This document shows positions 42,701 to 58,400 of a stretch of DNA of 64,000 nt, piece by piece. The stretch comes from Terebella lapidaria (lineage: Eukaryota > Annelida > Polychaeta > Terebellida > Terebellidae), in contig OX424563.1 in NCBI GenBank assembly GCA_949152475.1, forward strand, positions 39,318,120-39,382,119, given 5' to 3'. A program made the position numbers and the translations under genes. Under the pieces are notes generated by a model. It saw only the letters and a list, made by a program, of their open reading frames with translations, searched no databases and was not told where the DNA came from. Each line of letters begins with the position of its first letter. The stretch's first letter is position 1.

Positions 42701-44796
42701 CTGTACAATGGACATGTGACGCTCCACCGTATGATGGACATGCAAGGCTCCACTGTACAATGGACATGGGACGCTCCACCGAATGATGGACATGCGAGGC
42801 TCCACCATAAGATGGACATGTGACGCTCCACCGTACGATGGACATGCGACGCTCCACCGTACGATGGACATGTGACGCTCCACCGAAGGATGGACATGTG
42901 ATGCTCCACCGAAGGATGGACATGCGAGGCTCCACTGTAAGATGGACATGTTATGCTCCACCGTACGATGGACATGCGACGCTCCATCGTACGATGGACA
43001 TGGGATGCTCCACCGTATGATGGACATGTGACACTCCACTGTACGATGGATATGCGATGCTCCACCGTACGATGGACATGTGATGTTCCACCGTACGATG
43101 GACATCTGACGCTCCACCGTAGGATGGACATGTGACGCTCCACCGTACGATGGACATGTGATGCTCCACCGTACGATGGACATGGGATGCTCCATCGTAC
43201 GATGGACATGTGATGCTCCACCATACGATGGACATGCTATGCTCTACCATACGATGGACATGTGACGCTCCACCGTACGATGGACATGAGACGCTCCACC
43301 GTACGATCGACATGCGATGTTTCACAGTACGATTGACATGTGATGCTCCACTGTACGATGGACATCTAACGCTCCACCATACGATGGACATGAGATGCTC
43401 CACCGTACGATGGACATGTGACGCTCCACCGAATGATGGACATGCGAGGTTCCACCGTAAGATGGACATGTGACGCTCCACCGTACGATAGACATGCGAT
43501 GCTCCACCGTACGATGGACATGTGACGCTCCACTGTACAATGGACATGTGACGCTCCACCGTATGATGGACATGCAAGGCTCCACTGTACAATGGACATG
43601 TGACACTCCACCGTACGATGGACATGCGACGCTCTACCGTAGGATGGACTAGCGAAGCTCCACCGTACGATGGACATGTGACGCTCCACTGTACAATGGA
43701 CATGTGACGCTCCACCGTATGATGGACATGCAAGGCTCCACTGTACAATGGACATGTGACACTCCACCGTACGATGGACATGCGACGCTCTACCGTAGGA
43801 TGGACTAGCGAAGCTCCACCGTAAGATGGACATCTGACGCTCCACCGTACGATGGACATGTGATGCTCCACTGTACGATGGACATGTGACGCTCCACCGT
43901 ACGATGGACATGGGACGCTCCAATGTACGATGGACATGCGACGCTCCACTGTACGATGGACATGCGATGCTCCACTGTACGACGGACATGTGACGCTCCA
44001 CCTTACGATGGACATCTGACGCTCCACTGTACGATCGGCATGTGATGCTCCACTGTACAATGCACATGTGACGCTCCACCGTATGATGGACATGCAAGGC
44101 TCCACTGTACAATGGACATGTGACACTCCACCGTACGATGGACATGCGACGCTCTACCGTAGGATGGACTAGCGAAGCTCCACCGTAAGATGGACATGTG
44201 ACGCTCCACAGTACGATGGACATCTGACGCTCCACCGTACGATGGACATGTGATGCTCCACTGTACGATGGACATGTGATGCTCCACCGTACGATGGACA
44301 TGGGACGCTCCAATGTACGATGGACATGCGACGCTCCACTGTACGATGGACATGCGATGCTCCACTGTACGACGGACATGTGACGCTCCACTGTATGATG
44401 GACATGCGAGGTTCCACCGTACGATGGACATGGGATGCTCCATCGTACGATGGACATGTGACGCTCCACCGTACGATCGACATGCGATGCTCCACCGTAC
44501 GATGGACATGTGATGCTCCATCGTACGATGGACATCTGACGCTCCACCGTACGATGGACATGCTATGCTCCACCGTACGATGGACATGTGACGCTCCACC
44601 GTACGATGGACATGGGACGCTCCACCGTACAATGGACATGTGACGCTCCATCGTACGATGGACATGTGACGCTATACTGAATGATGGACATGCGAGGCTC
44701 CACCGTAAGATGGACATGTGACGCTCCACCGTATGATGGACATGCGACGCTCAATCGTACGATGGACATGGGATGCTCCACCGTATGATGGACATG
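36530..44796. repeat. 8.3-kb HOR block, left copy of the 18.9-kb-distance duplication
   Basis: This is colinear with 55,446-63,556 at a shift of 18,916 up to about 42.3 kb and 18,760 afterwards. The 156-bp step is one hexamer, doubled at 42,300/42,456 (TAG ends) and single near 61,216. Landmarks 37,259, 38,941, 39,547, 40,716, 41,339 and 42,118 have partners at 56,175, 57,857, 58,463, 59,632, 60,255 and 61,034. The left part of this copy carries the private variants of the 33-39-kb pair, which are absent from the 56-57-kb partner. The block is therefore mosaic or was altered after duplication. Confidence 0.82.
39237..41574. repeat. 1169-bp tandem HOR pair (45 monomers) with a chimeric junction monomer
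   Basis: Copies at about 39,237-40,405 and 40,406-41,574 differ by a shift of 1169 (45 x 26 minus 1; GTATATGG at 39,924 and 41,093). The junction monomer reads CATGGAACGC at 40,401-40,410, a combination not seen in ordinary monomers. It joins a CCGAATGATGG unit to a CACCGTACAATGG unit. An identical arrangement, including the junction monomer, exists at 58,153-60,490. Confidence 0.88.
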
Positions 44797-45529
44797 TGAC
44801 GCTCCACCGTACGATGGACATGTGACGCTCCACTGTATGATGGACATGTGACGCTCCACCGTACGATGGACATGTGATGCTCCACTGTATGATGGAAATG
44901 CAAAGCTCCACTGTACGATGGACATGTGACGCTCCACCGTACAATGGACATACGAGGCTCCATCGTAAGATGGACATGTGACGCTCCACTGTACAATGGA
45001 CATGTGACGCTCCACCGTATGATGGACATGCAAGGCTCCACTGTACAATGGACATGTGACACTCCACCGTACGATGGACATGCGACGCTCTACCGTAGGA
45101 TGGACTAGCGAAGCTCCACCGTAAGATGGACATGTGACGCTCCACAGTACGATGGACATCTGACGCTCCACCGTACGATGGACATGCTATGCTCCAGCGT
45201 ACGATAGACATGTGACGCTCCACCGTACGATGGACATGGGACGCTCCACCGTATAATGGACATGTGACGCTCCACCGTACGATGGACATGAGACGCTCCA
45301 CCGTATATGGACATGTGACGCTCCACCGTACGATGGACATGTGACGCTCCACTGTATGATGGACATGCAAAGCTCCACTGTACGATGGACATGTGACGCT
45401 CCACCGTACGATGGACATACGAGGCTCCACCGTAAGATGGACATGTGACGCTCCACCGTACGATAGACATGCGATGCTCCACCGTACGATGGACATGTGA
45501 TGCTCCACTGTACAATGGACATGTGACGC

Positions 45530-48500
45530 TCCACCGTATGATGGACATGCAAGGCTCCACTGTACAATGGACATGTGACACTCCACCGTACGATGGACAT
45601 GCGACGCTCTACCGTAGGATGGACTAGTGAAGCTCCACCGTAAGATGGACATGTGACGCTCCACAGTACGATGGACATCTGACGCTCCACCGTACGATGG
45701 ACATGTGATGCTCCACTGTACGATGGACATGTGACGCTCCACCGTACGATGGACATGGGACGCTCCAATGTACGATGGACATGCGACGCTCCACTGTACG
45801 ATGGACATGCGATGCTCCACTATACGACGGACATGTGACGCTCCACTGTATGATGGACATGCGAGGTTCCACCGTACGATGGACATGGGATGCTCCATCG
45901 TACGATGGACATGTGACGCTCCACCGTACGATCGACATGTGATGCTCCACCGTACGATGGACATGTGATGCTCCATCGTACGATGGACATCTGACGCTCC
46001 ACCGTACGATGGACATGCTATGCTCCACCGTACGATGGACATGTGACGCTCCACCGTACGATGGACACGAGACGCTCCACCGTACAATGGACATGTGACG
46101 CTCCATCGTACGATGGACATGCGACGCTATACTGAATGATGGACATGCGAGGCTCCACTGTAAGATGGACATGTGACGCTCCACCGTATGATGGACATGC
46201 GACGCTCAATCGTACGATGGACATGGGATGCTCCACCGTATGATGGACATGTGACGCTCCACCGTACGATGGACATGTGACGCTCCACTGTATGATGGAC
46301 ATGTGACGCTCCACCGTACGATGGACATGTGACGCTCCACTGTATGATGGAAATGCAAAGCTCCACTGTACGATGGACATGTGACGCTCCATCGTACGAT
46401 GGACATACGAGGCTCCATCGTAAGATGGACATGTGACGCTCCACTGTACAATGGACATGTGACGCTCCACCGTATGATGGACATGCAAGGCTCCACTGTA
46501 CAATGGACATGTGACACTCCACCGTACGATGGACATGCGACGCTCTACCGTAGGATGGACTAGCGAAGCTCCACCGTAAGATGGACATGTGACGCTCCAC
46601 AGTACGATGGACATCTGACGCTCCACCGTACGATGGACATGCTATGCTCCAGCGTACGATAGACATGTGACGCTCCACCGTACGATGGACATGGGACGCT
46701 CCACCGTATAATGGACATGTGACGCTCCACCGTACGATGGACATGAGACGCTCCACCGTATATGGACATGTGACGCTCCACCGTACGATGGACATGTGAC
46801 GCTCCACTGTATGATGGACATGCAAAGCTCCACTGTACGATGGACATGAGACGCTCCACCGTACGATGGACATACGAGGCTCCACCGTAAGATGGACATG
46901 TGACACTTCGCTGTACGATGGACATGCGACGCTCCACTGTACGATGGACATGTTACGCTCCACCGTACGATGGACATGCGACGCTCCATCGTACGATGGA
47001 CATGGGATGCTCCACCGTATGATGGACATGTGACACTCCGCTGTACGATGGACATGCGACGATCCACTGTACGATGGACATGTTACGCTCCACCGTACGA
47101 TGGACATGCGACGCTCCATCGTACGATGGACATGGGATGCTCCACCGTATGATGGACATGTGACACTCCACTGTACGATGGATATGCGATGCTCCACCGT
47201 ACGATGGACATGTGATGTTCCACCGTACGATGGACATCTGACGCTCCACCGTAGGATGGACATGTGACGCTCCACCGTACGATGGACATGTGATGCTCCA
47301 CCGTACGATGGACATGGGATGCTCCATCGTACGATGGACAGGTGATGCTCCACCATACGATGGACATGCTATGCTCCACCGTACGATGGACATTTGACGC
47401 TCCACCGTACGATGGACATGAGACGCTCCACCGTACGATCGACATGCGATGCTTCACAGTACGATTGACATGTGATGCTCCACTGTACGATGGACATCTA
47501 ACGCTCCATCATACGATGGACATGAGATGCTCCACCGTACGATGGACATGTGACGCTCCACCGAATGATGGACATGCGAGGTTCCACCGTAAGATGGACA
47601 TGTGACGCTCCACCGTACGATAGACATGCGATGCTCCACCGTACGATGGACATGTGATGCTCCACTGTACAATGGACATGTGACGCTCCACCGTATGATG
47701 GACATGCAAGGCTCCACTGTACAATGGACATGTGACACTCCACCGTACGATGGACATGCGACGCTCTACCGTAGGATGGACTAGCGAAGCTCCACCGTAA
47801 GATGGACATGTGACGCTCCACAGTACGATGGACATCTGACGCTCCACCGTACGATGGACATGCTATGCTCCAGCGTACGATAGACATGTGACGCTCCACC
47901 GTACGATGGACATGGGACGCTCCACCGTATAATGGACATGTGACGCTCCACCGTACGATGGACATGAGACGCTCCACCGTATATGGACATGTGACGCTCC
48001 ACCGTACGATGGACATGTGACGCTCCACTGTATGATGGACATGCAAAGCTCCACTGTACGATGGACATGTGACGCTCCACCGTACGATGGACATACGAGG
48101 CTCCACCGTAAGATGGACATGTGACGCTCCACCGTACGATAGACATGCGATGCTCCACCGTACGATGGACATGTGATGCTCCACTGTACAATGGACATGT
48201 GACGCTCCACCGTATGATGGACATGCAAGGCTCTACTGTACAATGGACATGTGACACTCCACCGTACGATGGACATGCGACGCTCTACCGTAGGATGGAC
48301 TAGCGAAGCTCCACCGTAAGATGGACATGTGACGCTCCACCGTACGATGGACATCTGACGCTCCACCGTACGATGGACCTGCTATGCTCCAGCGTACGAT
48401 AGACATGTGACGCTCCACCGTACGATGGACATGCGACGCTCTACCGTAGGATGGACTAGCGAAGCTCCACCGTAAGATGGACATGTGACGCTCCACCGTA

Positions 48501-50530
48501 CGATGGACATCTGACGCTCCACCGTACGATGGACATGCTATGCTCCAGCGTACGATAGACATGTGACGCTCCACCGTACGATGGACATGGGACGCTCCAC
48601 CGTATAATGGACATGTGACGCTCCACCGTACGATGGACATGAGACGCTCCACCGTATATGGACATGTGACGCTCCACCGTACGATGGACATGTGACGCTC
48701 CACTGTATGATGGACATGCAAAGCTCCACTGTACGATGGACATGTGACGCTCCACCGTACGATGGACATACGAGGTTCCACCGTAAGATGGACATGTGAC
48801 GCTCCACTGTACAATGGACATGTGACGCTCCACCGTATGATGGACATGCAAGGCTCCACTGTTCAATGGACATGGGACGCTCCAACGAATGATGGACATG
48901 CGAGGCTCCACCATAAGATGGACATGTGACGCTCCACCGTACGATGGACATGCGACGCTCCACCGTACGATGGACATGTGACGCTCCACCGAAGGATGGA
49001 CATGTGATGCTCCACCGAAGGATGGACATGCGAGGCTCCACTGTAAGATGGACATGTTATGCTCCACCGTACGATGGACATGCGACGCTCCATCGTACGA
49101 TGGACATGGGATGCTCCACCGTATGATGGACATGTGACACTCCACTGTACGATGGATATGCGATGCTCCACCGTACGATGGACATGTGATGTTCCACCGT
49201 ACGATGGACATCTGACGCTCCACCGTAGGATGGACATGTGACGCTCCACCGTACGATGGACATGTGATGCTCCACCGTACGATGGACATGGGATGCTCCA
49301 TCGTACGATGGACATGTGATGCTCCACCATACGATGGACATGCTATGCTCTACCATACGATGGACATGTGACGCTCCACCGTACGATGGACATGAGACGC
49401 TCCACCGTACGATCGACATGCGATGTTTCACAGTACGATTGACATGTGATGCTCCACTGTACGATGGACATCTAACGCTCCACCATACGATGGACATGAG
49501 ATGCTCCACCATACGATGGACATGTGACGCTCCACCGAATGATGGACATGCGAGGTTCCACCGTAAGATGGACATGTGACGCTCCACCGTACGATAGACA
49601 TGCGATGCTCCACCGTACGATGGACATGTGACGCTCCACTGTACAATGGACATGCGACGCTCTACCGTAGGATGGACTAGCGAAGCTCCACCGTCCGATG
49701 GACATGTGACGCTCCACTGTACAATGGACATGTGACGCTCCACCGTATGATGGACATGCAAGGCTCCACGGTACAATGGACATGTGACACTCCACCGTAC
49801 GATGGACATGCGACGCTCTACCGTAGGATGGACTAGCGAAGCTCCACCGTAAGATGGACATCTGACGCTCCACCGTACGATGGACATGTGATGCTCCACT
49901 GTACGATGGACATGTGACGCTCCACCGTACGATGGACATGGGACGCTCCAATGTACGATGGACATGCGACGCTCCACTGTACGATGGACATGCGATGCTC
50001 CACTGTACGACGGACATGTGACGCTCCACCTTACGATGGACATCTGACGCTCCACTGTACGATCGGCATGTGATGCTCCACTGTACAATGCACATGTGAC
50101 GCTCCACCGTATGATGGACATGCAAGGCTCCACTGTACAATGGACATGTGACACTCCACCGTACGATGGACATGCGACGCTCTACCGTAGGATGGACTAG
50201 CGAAGCTCCACCGTAAGATGGACATGTGACGCTCCACAGTACGATGGACATCTGACGCTCCACCGTACGATGGACATGTGATGCTCCACTGTACGATGGA
50301 CATGTGACGCTCCACCGTACGATGGACATGGGACGCTCCAATGTACGATGGACATGCGACGCTCCACTGTACGATGGACATGCGATGCTCCACTGTACGA
50401 CGGACATGTGACGCTCCACTGTATGATGGACATGCGAGGTTCCACCGTACGATGGACATGGGATGCTCCATCGTACGATGGACATGTGACGCTCCACCGT
50501 ACGATCGACATGTGATGCTCCACCGTACGA
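45530..50530. repeat. 5-kb HOR block with a copy 7431 bp downstream
   Basis: This block matches about 52,960-58,040. The shift is 7431 bp to about 49.6 kb, then 7509 bp after a 78-bp (three-monomer) loss in this copy before the TAG at 49,680. 7431 equals 286 x 26 minus 5, matching five 25-bp monomers. Partners include GTATATGG at 46,758/54,189, 47,979/55,410 and 48,654/56,085. Variants shared with that copy include GGACACG (near 46,065 and 53,496) and CCAACGAATG (near 48,883, 51,741 and 56,314). Confidence 0.8.
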
Positions 50531-53386
50531 TGGACATGTGACGCTCCACTGTATGATGGACATGCAAAGCTCCACTGTACGATGGACATGTGACGCTCCA
50601 CCGTACGATGGACATGCGACGCTCTACCGTAGGATGGACTAGCGAAGCTCCACCGTAAGATGGACATGTGACGCTCCACAGTACGATGGACATCTGACGC
50701 TCCACCGTACGATGGACATGCTATGCTCCAGCGTACGATAGACATGTGACGCTCCACCGTACGATGGACATGGGACGCTCCACCGTATAATGGACATGTG
50801 ACGCTCCACCGTACGATGGACATGAGACGCTCCACCGTATATGGACATGTGACGCTCCACCGTACGATGGACATGTGACGCTCCACTGTATGATGGACAT
50901 GCAAAGCTCCACTGTACGATGGACATGTGACGCTCCACCGTACGATGGACATACGAGGCTCCACCGTAAGATGGACATGTGACGCTCCACCGTACGATAG
51001 ACATGCGATGCTCCACCGTACGATGGACATGTGATGCTCCACTGTACAATGGACATGTGACGCTCCACCGTATGATGGACATGCAAGGCTCTACTGTACA
51101 ATGGACATGTGACACTCCACCGTACGATGGACATGCGACGCTCTACCGTAGGATGGACTAGCGAAGCTCCACCGTAAGATGGACATGTGACGCTCCACCG
51201 TACGATGGACATCTGACGCTCCACCGTACGATGGACCTGCTATGCTCCAGCGTACGATAGACATGTGACGCTCCACCGTACGATGGACATGCGACGCTCT
51301 ACCGTAGGATGGACTAGCGAAGCTCCACCGTAAGATGGACATGTGACGCTCCACCGTACGATGGACATCTGACGCTCCACCGTACGATGGACATGCTATG
51401 CTCCAGCGTACGATAGACATGTGACGCTCCACCGTACGATGGACATGGGACGCTCCACCGTATAATGGACATGTGACGCTCCACCGTACGATGGACATGA
51501 GACGCTCCACCGTATATGGACATGTGACGCTCCACCGTACGATGGACATGTGACGCTCCACTGTATGATGGACATGCAAAGCTCCACTGTACGATGGACA
51601 TGTGACGCTCCACCGTACGATGGACATACGAGGCTCCACCGTAAGATGGACATGTGACGCTCCACTGTACAATGGACATGTGACGCTCCACCGTATGATG
51701 GACATGCAAGGCTCCACTGTACAATGGACATGGGACGCTCCAACGAATGATGGACATGCGAGGCTCCACCATAAGATGGACATGTGACGCTCCACCGTAC
51801 GATGGACATGCGACGCTCCACCGTACGATGGACATGTGACGCTCCACCGAAGGATGGACATGTGATGCTCCACCGAAGGATGGACATGCGAGGCTCCACT
51901 GTAAGATGGACATGTTATGCTCCACCGTACGATGGACATGCGACGCTCCATCGTACGATGGACATGGGATGCTCCACCGTATGATGGACATGTGACACTC
52001 CACTGTACGATGGATATGCGATGCTCCACCGTACGATGGACATGTGATGTTCCACCGTACGATGGACATCTGACGCTCCACCGTAGGATGGACATGTGAC
52101 GCTCCACCGTACGATGGACATGTGATGCTCCACCGTACGATGGACATGGGATGCTCCATCGTACGATGGACATGTGATGCTCCACCATACGATGGACATG
52201 CTATGCTCTACCATACGATGGACATGTGACGCTCCACCGTACGATGGACATGAGACGCTCCACCGTACGATCGACATGCGATGTTTCACAGTACGATTGA
52301 CATGTGATGCTCCACTGTACGATGGACATCTAACGCTCCACCATACGATGGACATGAGATGCTCCACCATACGATGGACATGTGACGCTCCACCGAATGA
52401 TGGACATGCGAGGTTCCACCGTAAGATGGACATGTGACGCTCCACCGTACGATAGACATGCGATGCTCCACCGTACGATGGACATGTGACGCTCCACTGT
52501 ACAATGGACATGCGACGCTCTACCGTAGGATGGACTAGCGAAGCTCCACCGTCCGATGGACATGTGACGCTCCACTGTACAATGGACATGTGACGCTCCA
52601 CCGTATGATGGACATGCAAGGCTCCACGGTACAATGGACATGTGACACTCCACCGTACGATGGACATGCGACGCTCTACCGTAGGATGGACTAGCGAAGC
52701 TCCACCGTAAGATGGACATCTGACGCTCCACCGTACGATGGACATGTGATGCTCCACTGTACGATGGACATGTGACGCTCCACCGTACGATGGACATGGG
52801 ACGCTCCAATGTACGATGGACATGCGACGCTCCACTGTACGATGGACATGCGATGCTCCACTGTACGACGGACATGTGACGCTCCACCTTACGATGGACA
52901 TCTGACGCTCCACTGTACGATCGGCATGTGATGCTCCACTGTACAATGCACATGTGACGCTCCACCGTATGATGGACATGCAAGGCTCCACTGTACAATG
53001 GACATGTGACACTCCACCGTACGATGGACATGCGACGCTCTACCGTAGGATGGACTAGCGAAGCTCCACCGTAAGATGGACATGTGACGCTCCACAGTAC
53101 GATGGACATCTGACGCTCCACCGTACGATGGACATGTGATGCTCCACTGTACGATGGACATGTGACGCTCCACCGTACGATGGACATGGGACGCTCCAAT
53201 GTACGATGGACATGCGACGCTCCACTGTACGATGGACATGCGATGCTCCACTGTACGACGGACATGTGACGCTCCACTGTATGATGGACATGCGAGGTTC
53301 CACCGTACGATGGACATGGGATGCTCCATCGTACGATGGACATGTGACGCTCCACCGTACGATCGACATGTGATGCTCCACCGTAC
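47752..53386. repeat. 2858-bp-shift HOR pair (110 monomers)
   Basis: Copies at about 47,752-50,528 and 50,610-53,386 share a shift of 2858 (110 x 26 minus 2; GTATATGG at 47,979/50,837 and 48,654/51,512). AAGGCTCTACTG (near 48,230 and 51,088) and CACCGTCCGATGG (near 49,690 and 52,548) are shared, and both also occur in the 55.6-57.2-kb copy. About 80 bp at 50,529-50,609 between the two copies belongs to neither and resembles the CATGCAAAGC stretch near 51,560. Confidence 0.8.
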
Positions 53387-55445
53387 GATGGACATGTGAT
53401 GCTCCATCGTACGATGGACATCTGACGCTCCACCGTACGATGGACATGCTATGCTCCACCGTACGATGGACATGTGACGCTCCACCGTACGATGGACACG
53501 GGACGCTCCACCGTACAATGGACATGTGACGCTCCATCGTACGATGGACATGCGACGCTATACTGAATGATGGACATGCGAGGCTCCACTGTAAGATGGA
53601 CATGTGACGCTCCACCGTATGATGGACATGCGACGCTCAATCGTACGATGGACATGGGATGCTCCACCGTATGATGGACATGTGACGCTCCACCGTACGA
53701 TGGACATGTGACGCTCCACTGTATGATGGACATGTGACGCTCCACCGTACGATGGACATGTGACGCTCCACTGTATGATGGAAATGCAAAGCTCCACTGT
53801 ACGATGGACATGTGACGCTCCATCGTACGATGGACATACGAGGCTCCATCGTAAGATGGACATGTGACGCTCCACTGTACAATGGACATGTGACGCTCCA
53901 CCGTATGATGGACATGCAACGCTCCACTGTACAATGGACATGTGACACTCCACCGTACGATGGACATGCGACGCTCTACCGTAGGATGGACTAGCGAAGC
54001 TCCACCGTAAGATGGACATGTGACGCTCCACAGTACGATGGACATCTGACGCTCCACCGTACGATGGACATGCTATGCTCCAGCGTACGATAGACATGTG
54101 ACGCTCCACCGTACGATGGACATGGGACGCTCCACCGTATAATGGACATGTGACGCTCCACCGTACGATGGACATGAGACGCTCCACCGTATATGGACAT
54201 GTGACGCTCCACCGTACGATGGACATGTGACGCTCCACTGTATGATGGACATGCAAAGCTCCACTGTACGATGGACATGAGACGCTCCACCGTACGATGG
54301 ACATACGAGGCTCCACCGTAAGATGGACATGTGACACTCCGCTGTACGATGGACATGCGACGCTCCACTGTACGATGGACATGTTACGCTCCACCGTACG
54401 ATGGACATGCGACGCTCCATCGTACGATGGACATGGGATGCTCCACCGTATGATGGACATGTGACACTCCGCTGTACGATGGACATGCGACGATCCACTG
54501 TACGATGGACATGTTACGCTCCACCGTACGATGGACATGCGACGCTCCATCGTACGATGGACATGGGATGCTCCACCATATGATGGACATGTGACACTCC
54601 ACTGTACGATGGATATGCGATGCTCCACCGTACGATGGACATGTGATGTTCCACCGTACGATGGACATCTGACGCTCCACCGTAGGATGGACATGTGACG
54701 CTCCACCGTACGATGGACATGTGATGCTCCACCGTACGATGGACATGGGATGCTCCATCGTACGATGGACAGGTGATGCTCCACCATACGATGGACATGC
54801 TATGCTCCACCGTACGATGGACATTTGACGCTCCACCGTACGATGGACATGAGACGCTCCACCGTACGATCGACATGCGATGCTTCACAGTACGATTGAC
54901 ATGTGATGCTCCACTGTACGATGGACATCTAACGCTCCACCATACGATGGACATGAGATGCTCCACCGTACGATGGACATGTGACGCTCCACCGAATGAT
55001 GGACATGCGAGGTTCCACCGTAAGATGGACATGTGACGCTCCACCGTACGATAGACATGCGATGCTCCACCGTACGATGGACATGTGATGCTCCACTGTA
55101 CAATGGACATGTGACGCTCCACCGTATGATGGACATGCAAGGCTCCACTGTACAATGGACATGTGACACTCCACCGTACGATGGACATGCGACGCTCTAC
55201 CGTAGGATGGACTAGCGAAGCTCCACCGTAAGATGGACATGTGACGCTCCACAGTACGATGGACATCTGACGCTCCACCGTACGATGGACATGCTATGCT
55301 CCAGCGTACGATAGACATGTGACGCTCCACCGTACGATGGACATGGGACGCTCCACCGTATAATGGACATGTGACGCTCCACCGTACGATGGACATGAGA
55401 CGCTCCACCGTATATGGACATGTGACGCTCCACCGTACGATGGAC

Positions 55446-58400
55446 ATGTGACGCTCCACTGTATGATGGACATGCAAAGCTCCACTGTACGATGGACATG
55501 TGACGCTCCACCGTACGATGGACATACGAGGCTCCACCGTAAGATGGACATGTGACGCTCCACCGTACGATAGACATGCGATGCTCCACCGTACGATGGA
55601 CATGTGATGCTCCACTGTACAATGGACATGTGACGCTCCACCGTATGATGGACATGCAAGGCTCTACTGTACAATGGACATGTGACACTCCACCGTACGA
55701 TGGACATGCGACGCTCTACCGTAGGATGGACTAGCGAAGCTCCACCGTAAGATGGACATGTGACGCTCCACCGTACGATGGACATCTGACGCTCCACCGT
55801 ACGATGGACCTGCTATGCTCCAGCGTACGATAGACATGTGACGCTCCACCGTACGATGGACATGCGACGCTCTACCGTAGGATGGACTAGCGAAGCTCCA
55901 CCGTAAGATGGACATGTGACGCTCCACCGTACGATGGACATCTGACGCTCCACCGTACGATGGACATGCTATGCTCCAGCGTACGATAGACATGTGACGC
56001 TCCACCGTACGATGGACATGGGACGCTCCACCGTATAATGGACATGTGACGCTCCACCGTACGATGGACATGAGACGCTCCACCGTATATGGACATGTGA
56101 CGCTCCACCGTACGATGGACATGTGACGCTCCACTGTATGATGGACATGCAAAGCTCCACTGTACGATGGACATGTGACGCTCCACCGTACGATGGACAT
56201 ACGAGGCTCCACCGTAAGATGGACATGTGACGCTCCACTGTACAATGGACATGTGACGCTCCACCGTATGATGGACATGCAAGGCTCCACTGTACAATGG
56301 ACATGGGACGCTCCAACGAATGATGGACATGCGAGGCTCCACCATAAGATGGACATGTGACGCTCCACCGTACGATGGACATGCGACGCTCCACCGTACG
56401 ATGAACATGTGACGCTCCACCGAAGGATGGACATGTGATGCTCCACCGAAGGATGGACATGCGAGGCTCCACTGTAAGATGGACATGTTATGCTCCACCG
56501 TACGATGGACATGCGACGCTCCATCGTACGATGGACATGGGATGCTCCACCGTATGATGGACATGTGACACTCCACTGTACGATGGATATGCGATGCTCC
56601 ACCGTACGATGGACATGTGATGTTCCACCGTACGATGGACATCTGACGCTCCACCGTAGGATGGACATGTGACGCTCCACCGTACGATGGACATGTGATG
56701 CTCCACCGTACGATGGACATGGGATGCTCCATCGTACGATGGACATGTGATGCTCCACCATACGATGGACATGCTATGCTCTACCATACGATGGACATGT
56801 GACGCTCCACCGTACGATGGACATGAGACGCTCCACCGTACGATCGACATGCGATGTTTCACAGTACGATTGACATGTGATGCTCCACTGTACGATGGAC
56901 ATCTAACGCTCCACCATACGATGGACATGAGATGCTCCACCGTACGATGGACATGTGACGCTCCACCGAATGATGGACATGCGAGGTTCCACCGTAAGAT
57001 GGACATGTGACGCTCCACCGTACGATAGACATGCGATGCTCCACCGTACGATGGACATGTGACGCTCCACTGTACAATGGACATGTGACGCTCCACCGTA
57101 TGATGGACATGCAAGGCTCCACTGTACAATGGACATGTGACACTCCACCGTACGATGGACATGCGACGCTCTACCGTAGGATGGACTAGCGAAGCTCCAC
57201 CGTCCGATGGACATGTGACGCTCCACTGTACAATGGACATGTGACGCTCCACCGTATGATGGACATGCAAGGCTCCACGGTACAATGGACATGTGACACT
57301 CCACCGTACGATGGACATGCGACGCTCTACCGTAGGATGGACTAGCGAAGCTCCACCGTAAGATGGACATCTGACGCTCCACCGTACGATGGACATGTGA
57401 TGCTCCACTGTACGATGGACATGTGACGCTCCACCGTACGATGGACATGGGACGCTCCAATGTACGATGGACATGCGACGCTCCACTGTACGATGGACAT
57501 GCGATGCTCCACTGTACGACGGACATGTGACGCTCCACCTTACGATGGACATCTGACGCTCCACTGTACGATCGGCATGTGATGCTCCACTGTACAATGC
57601 ACATGTGACGCTCCACCGTATGATGGACATGCAAGGCTCCATTGTACAATGGACATGTGACACTCCACCGTACGATGGACATGCGACGCTCTACCGTAGG
57701 ATGGACTAGCGAAGCTCCACCGTAAGATGGACATGTGACGCTCCACAGTACGATGGACATCTGACGCTCCACCGTACGATGGACATGTGATGCTCCACTG
57801 TACGATGGACATGTGATGCTCCACCGTACGATGGACATGGGACGCTCCAATGTACGATGGACATGCGACGCTCCACTGTACGATGGACATGCGATGCTCC
57901 ACTGTACGACGGACATGTGACGCTCCACTGTATGATGGACATGCGAGGTTCCACCGTACGATGGACATGGGATGCTCCATCGTACGATGGACATGTGACG
58001 CTCCACCGTACGATCGACATGCGATGCTCCACCGTACGATGGACATGTGATGCTCCATCGTACGATGGACATCTGACGCTCCACCGTACGATGGACATGC
58101 TATGCTCCACCGTACGATGGACATGTGACGCTCCACCGTACGATGGACATGGGACGCTCCACCGTACAATGGACATGTGACGCTCCATCGTACGATGGAC
58201 ATGTGACGCTATACTGAATGATGGACATGCGAGGCTCCACCGTAAGATGGACATGTGACGCTCCACCATATGATGGACATGCGACGCTCAATCGTACGAT
58301 GGACATGGGATGCTCCACCGTATGATGGACATGTGACGCTCCACCGTACGATGGACATGTGACGCTCCACTGTATGATGGACATGTGACGCTCCACCGTA

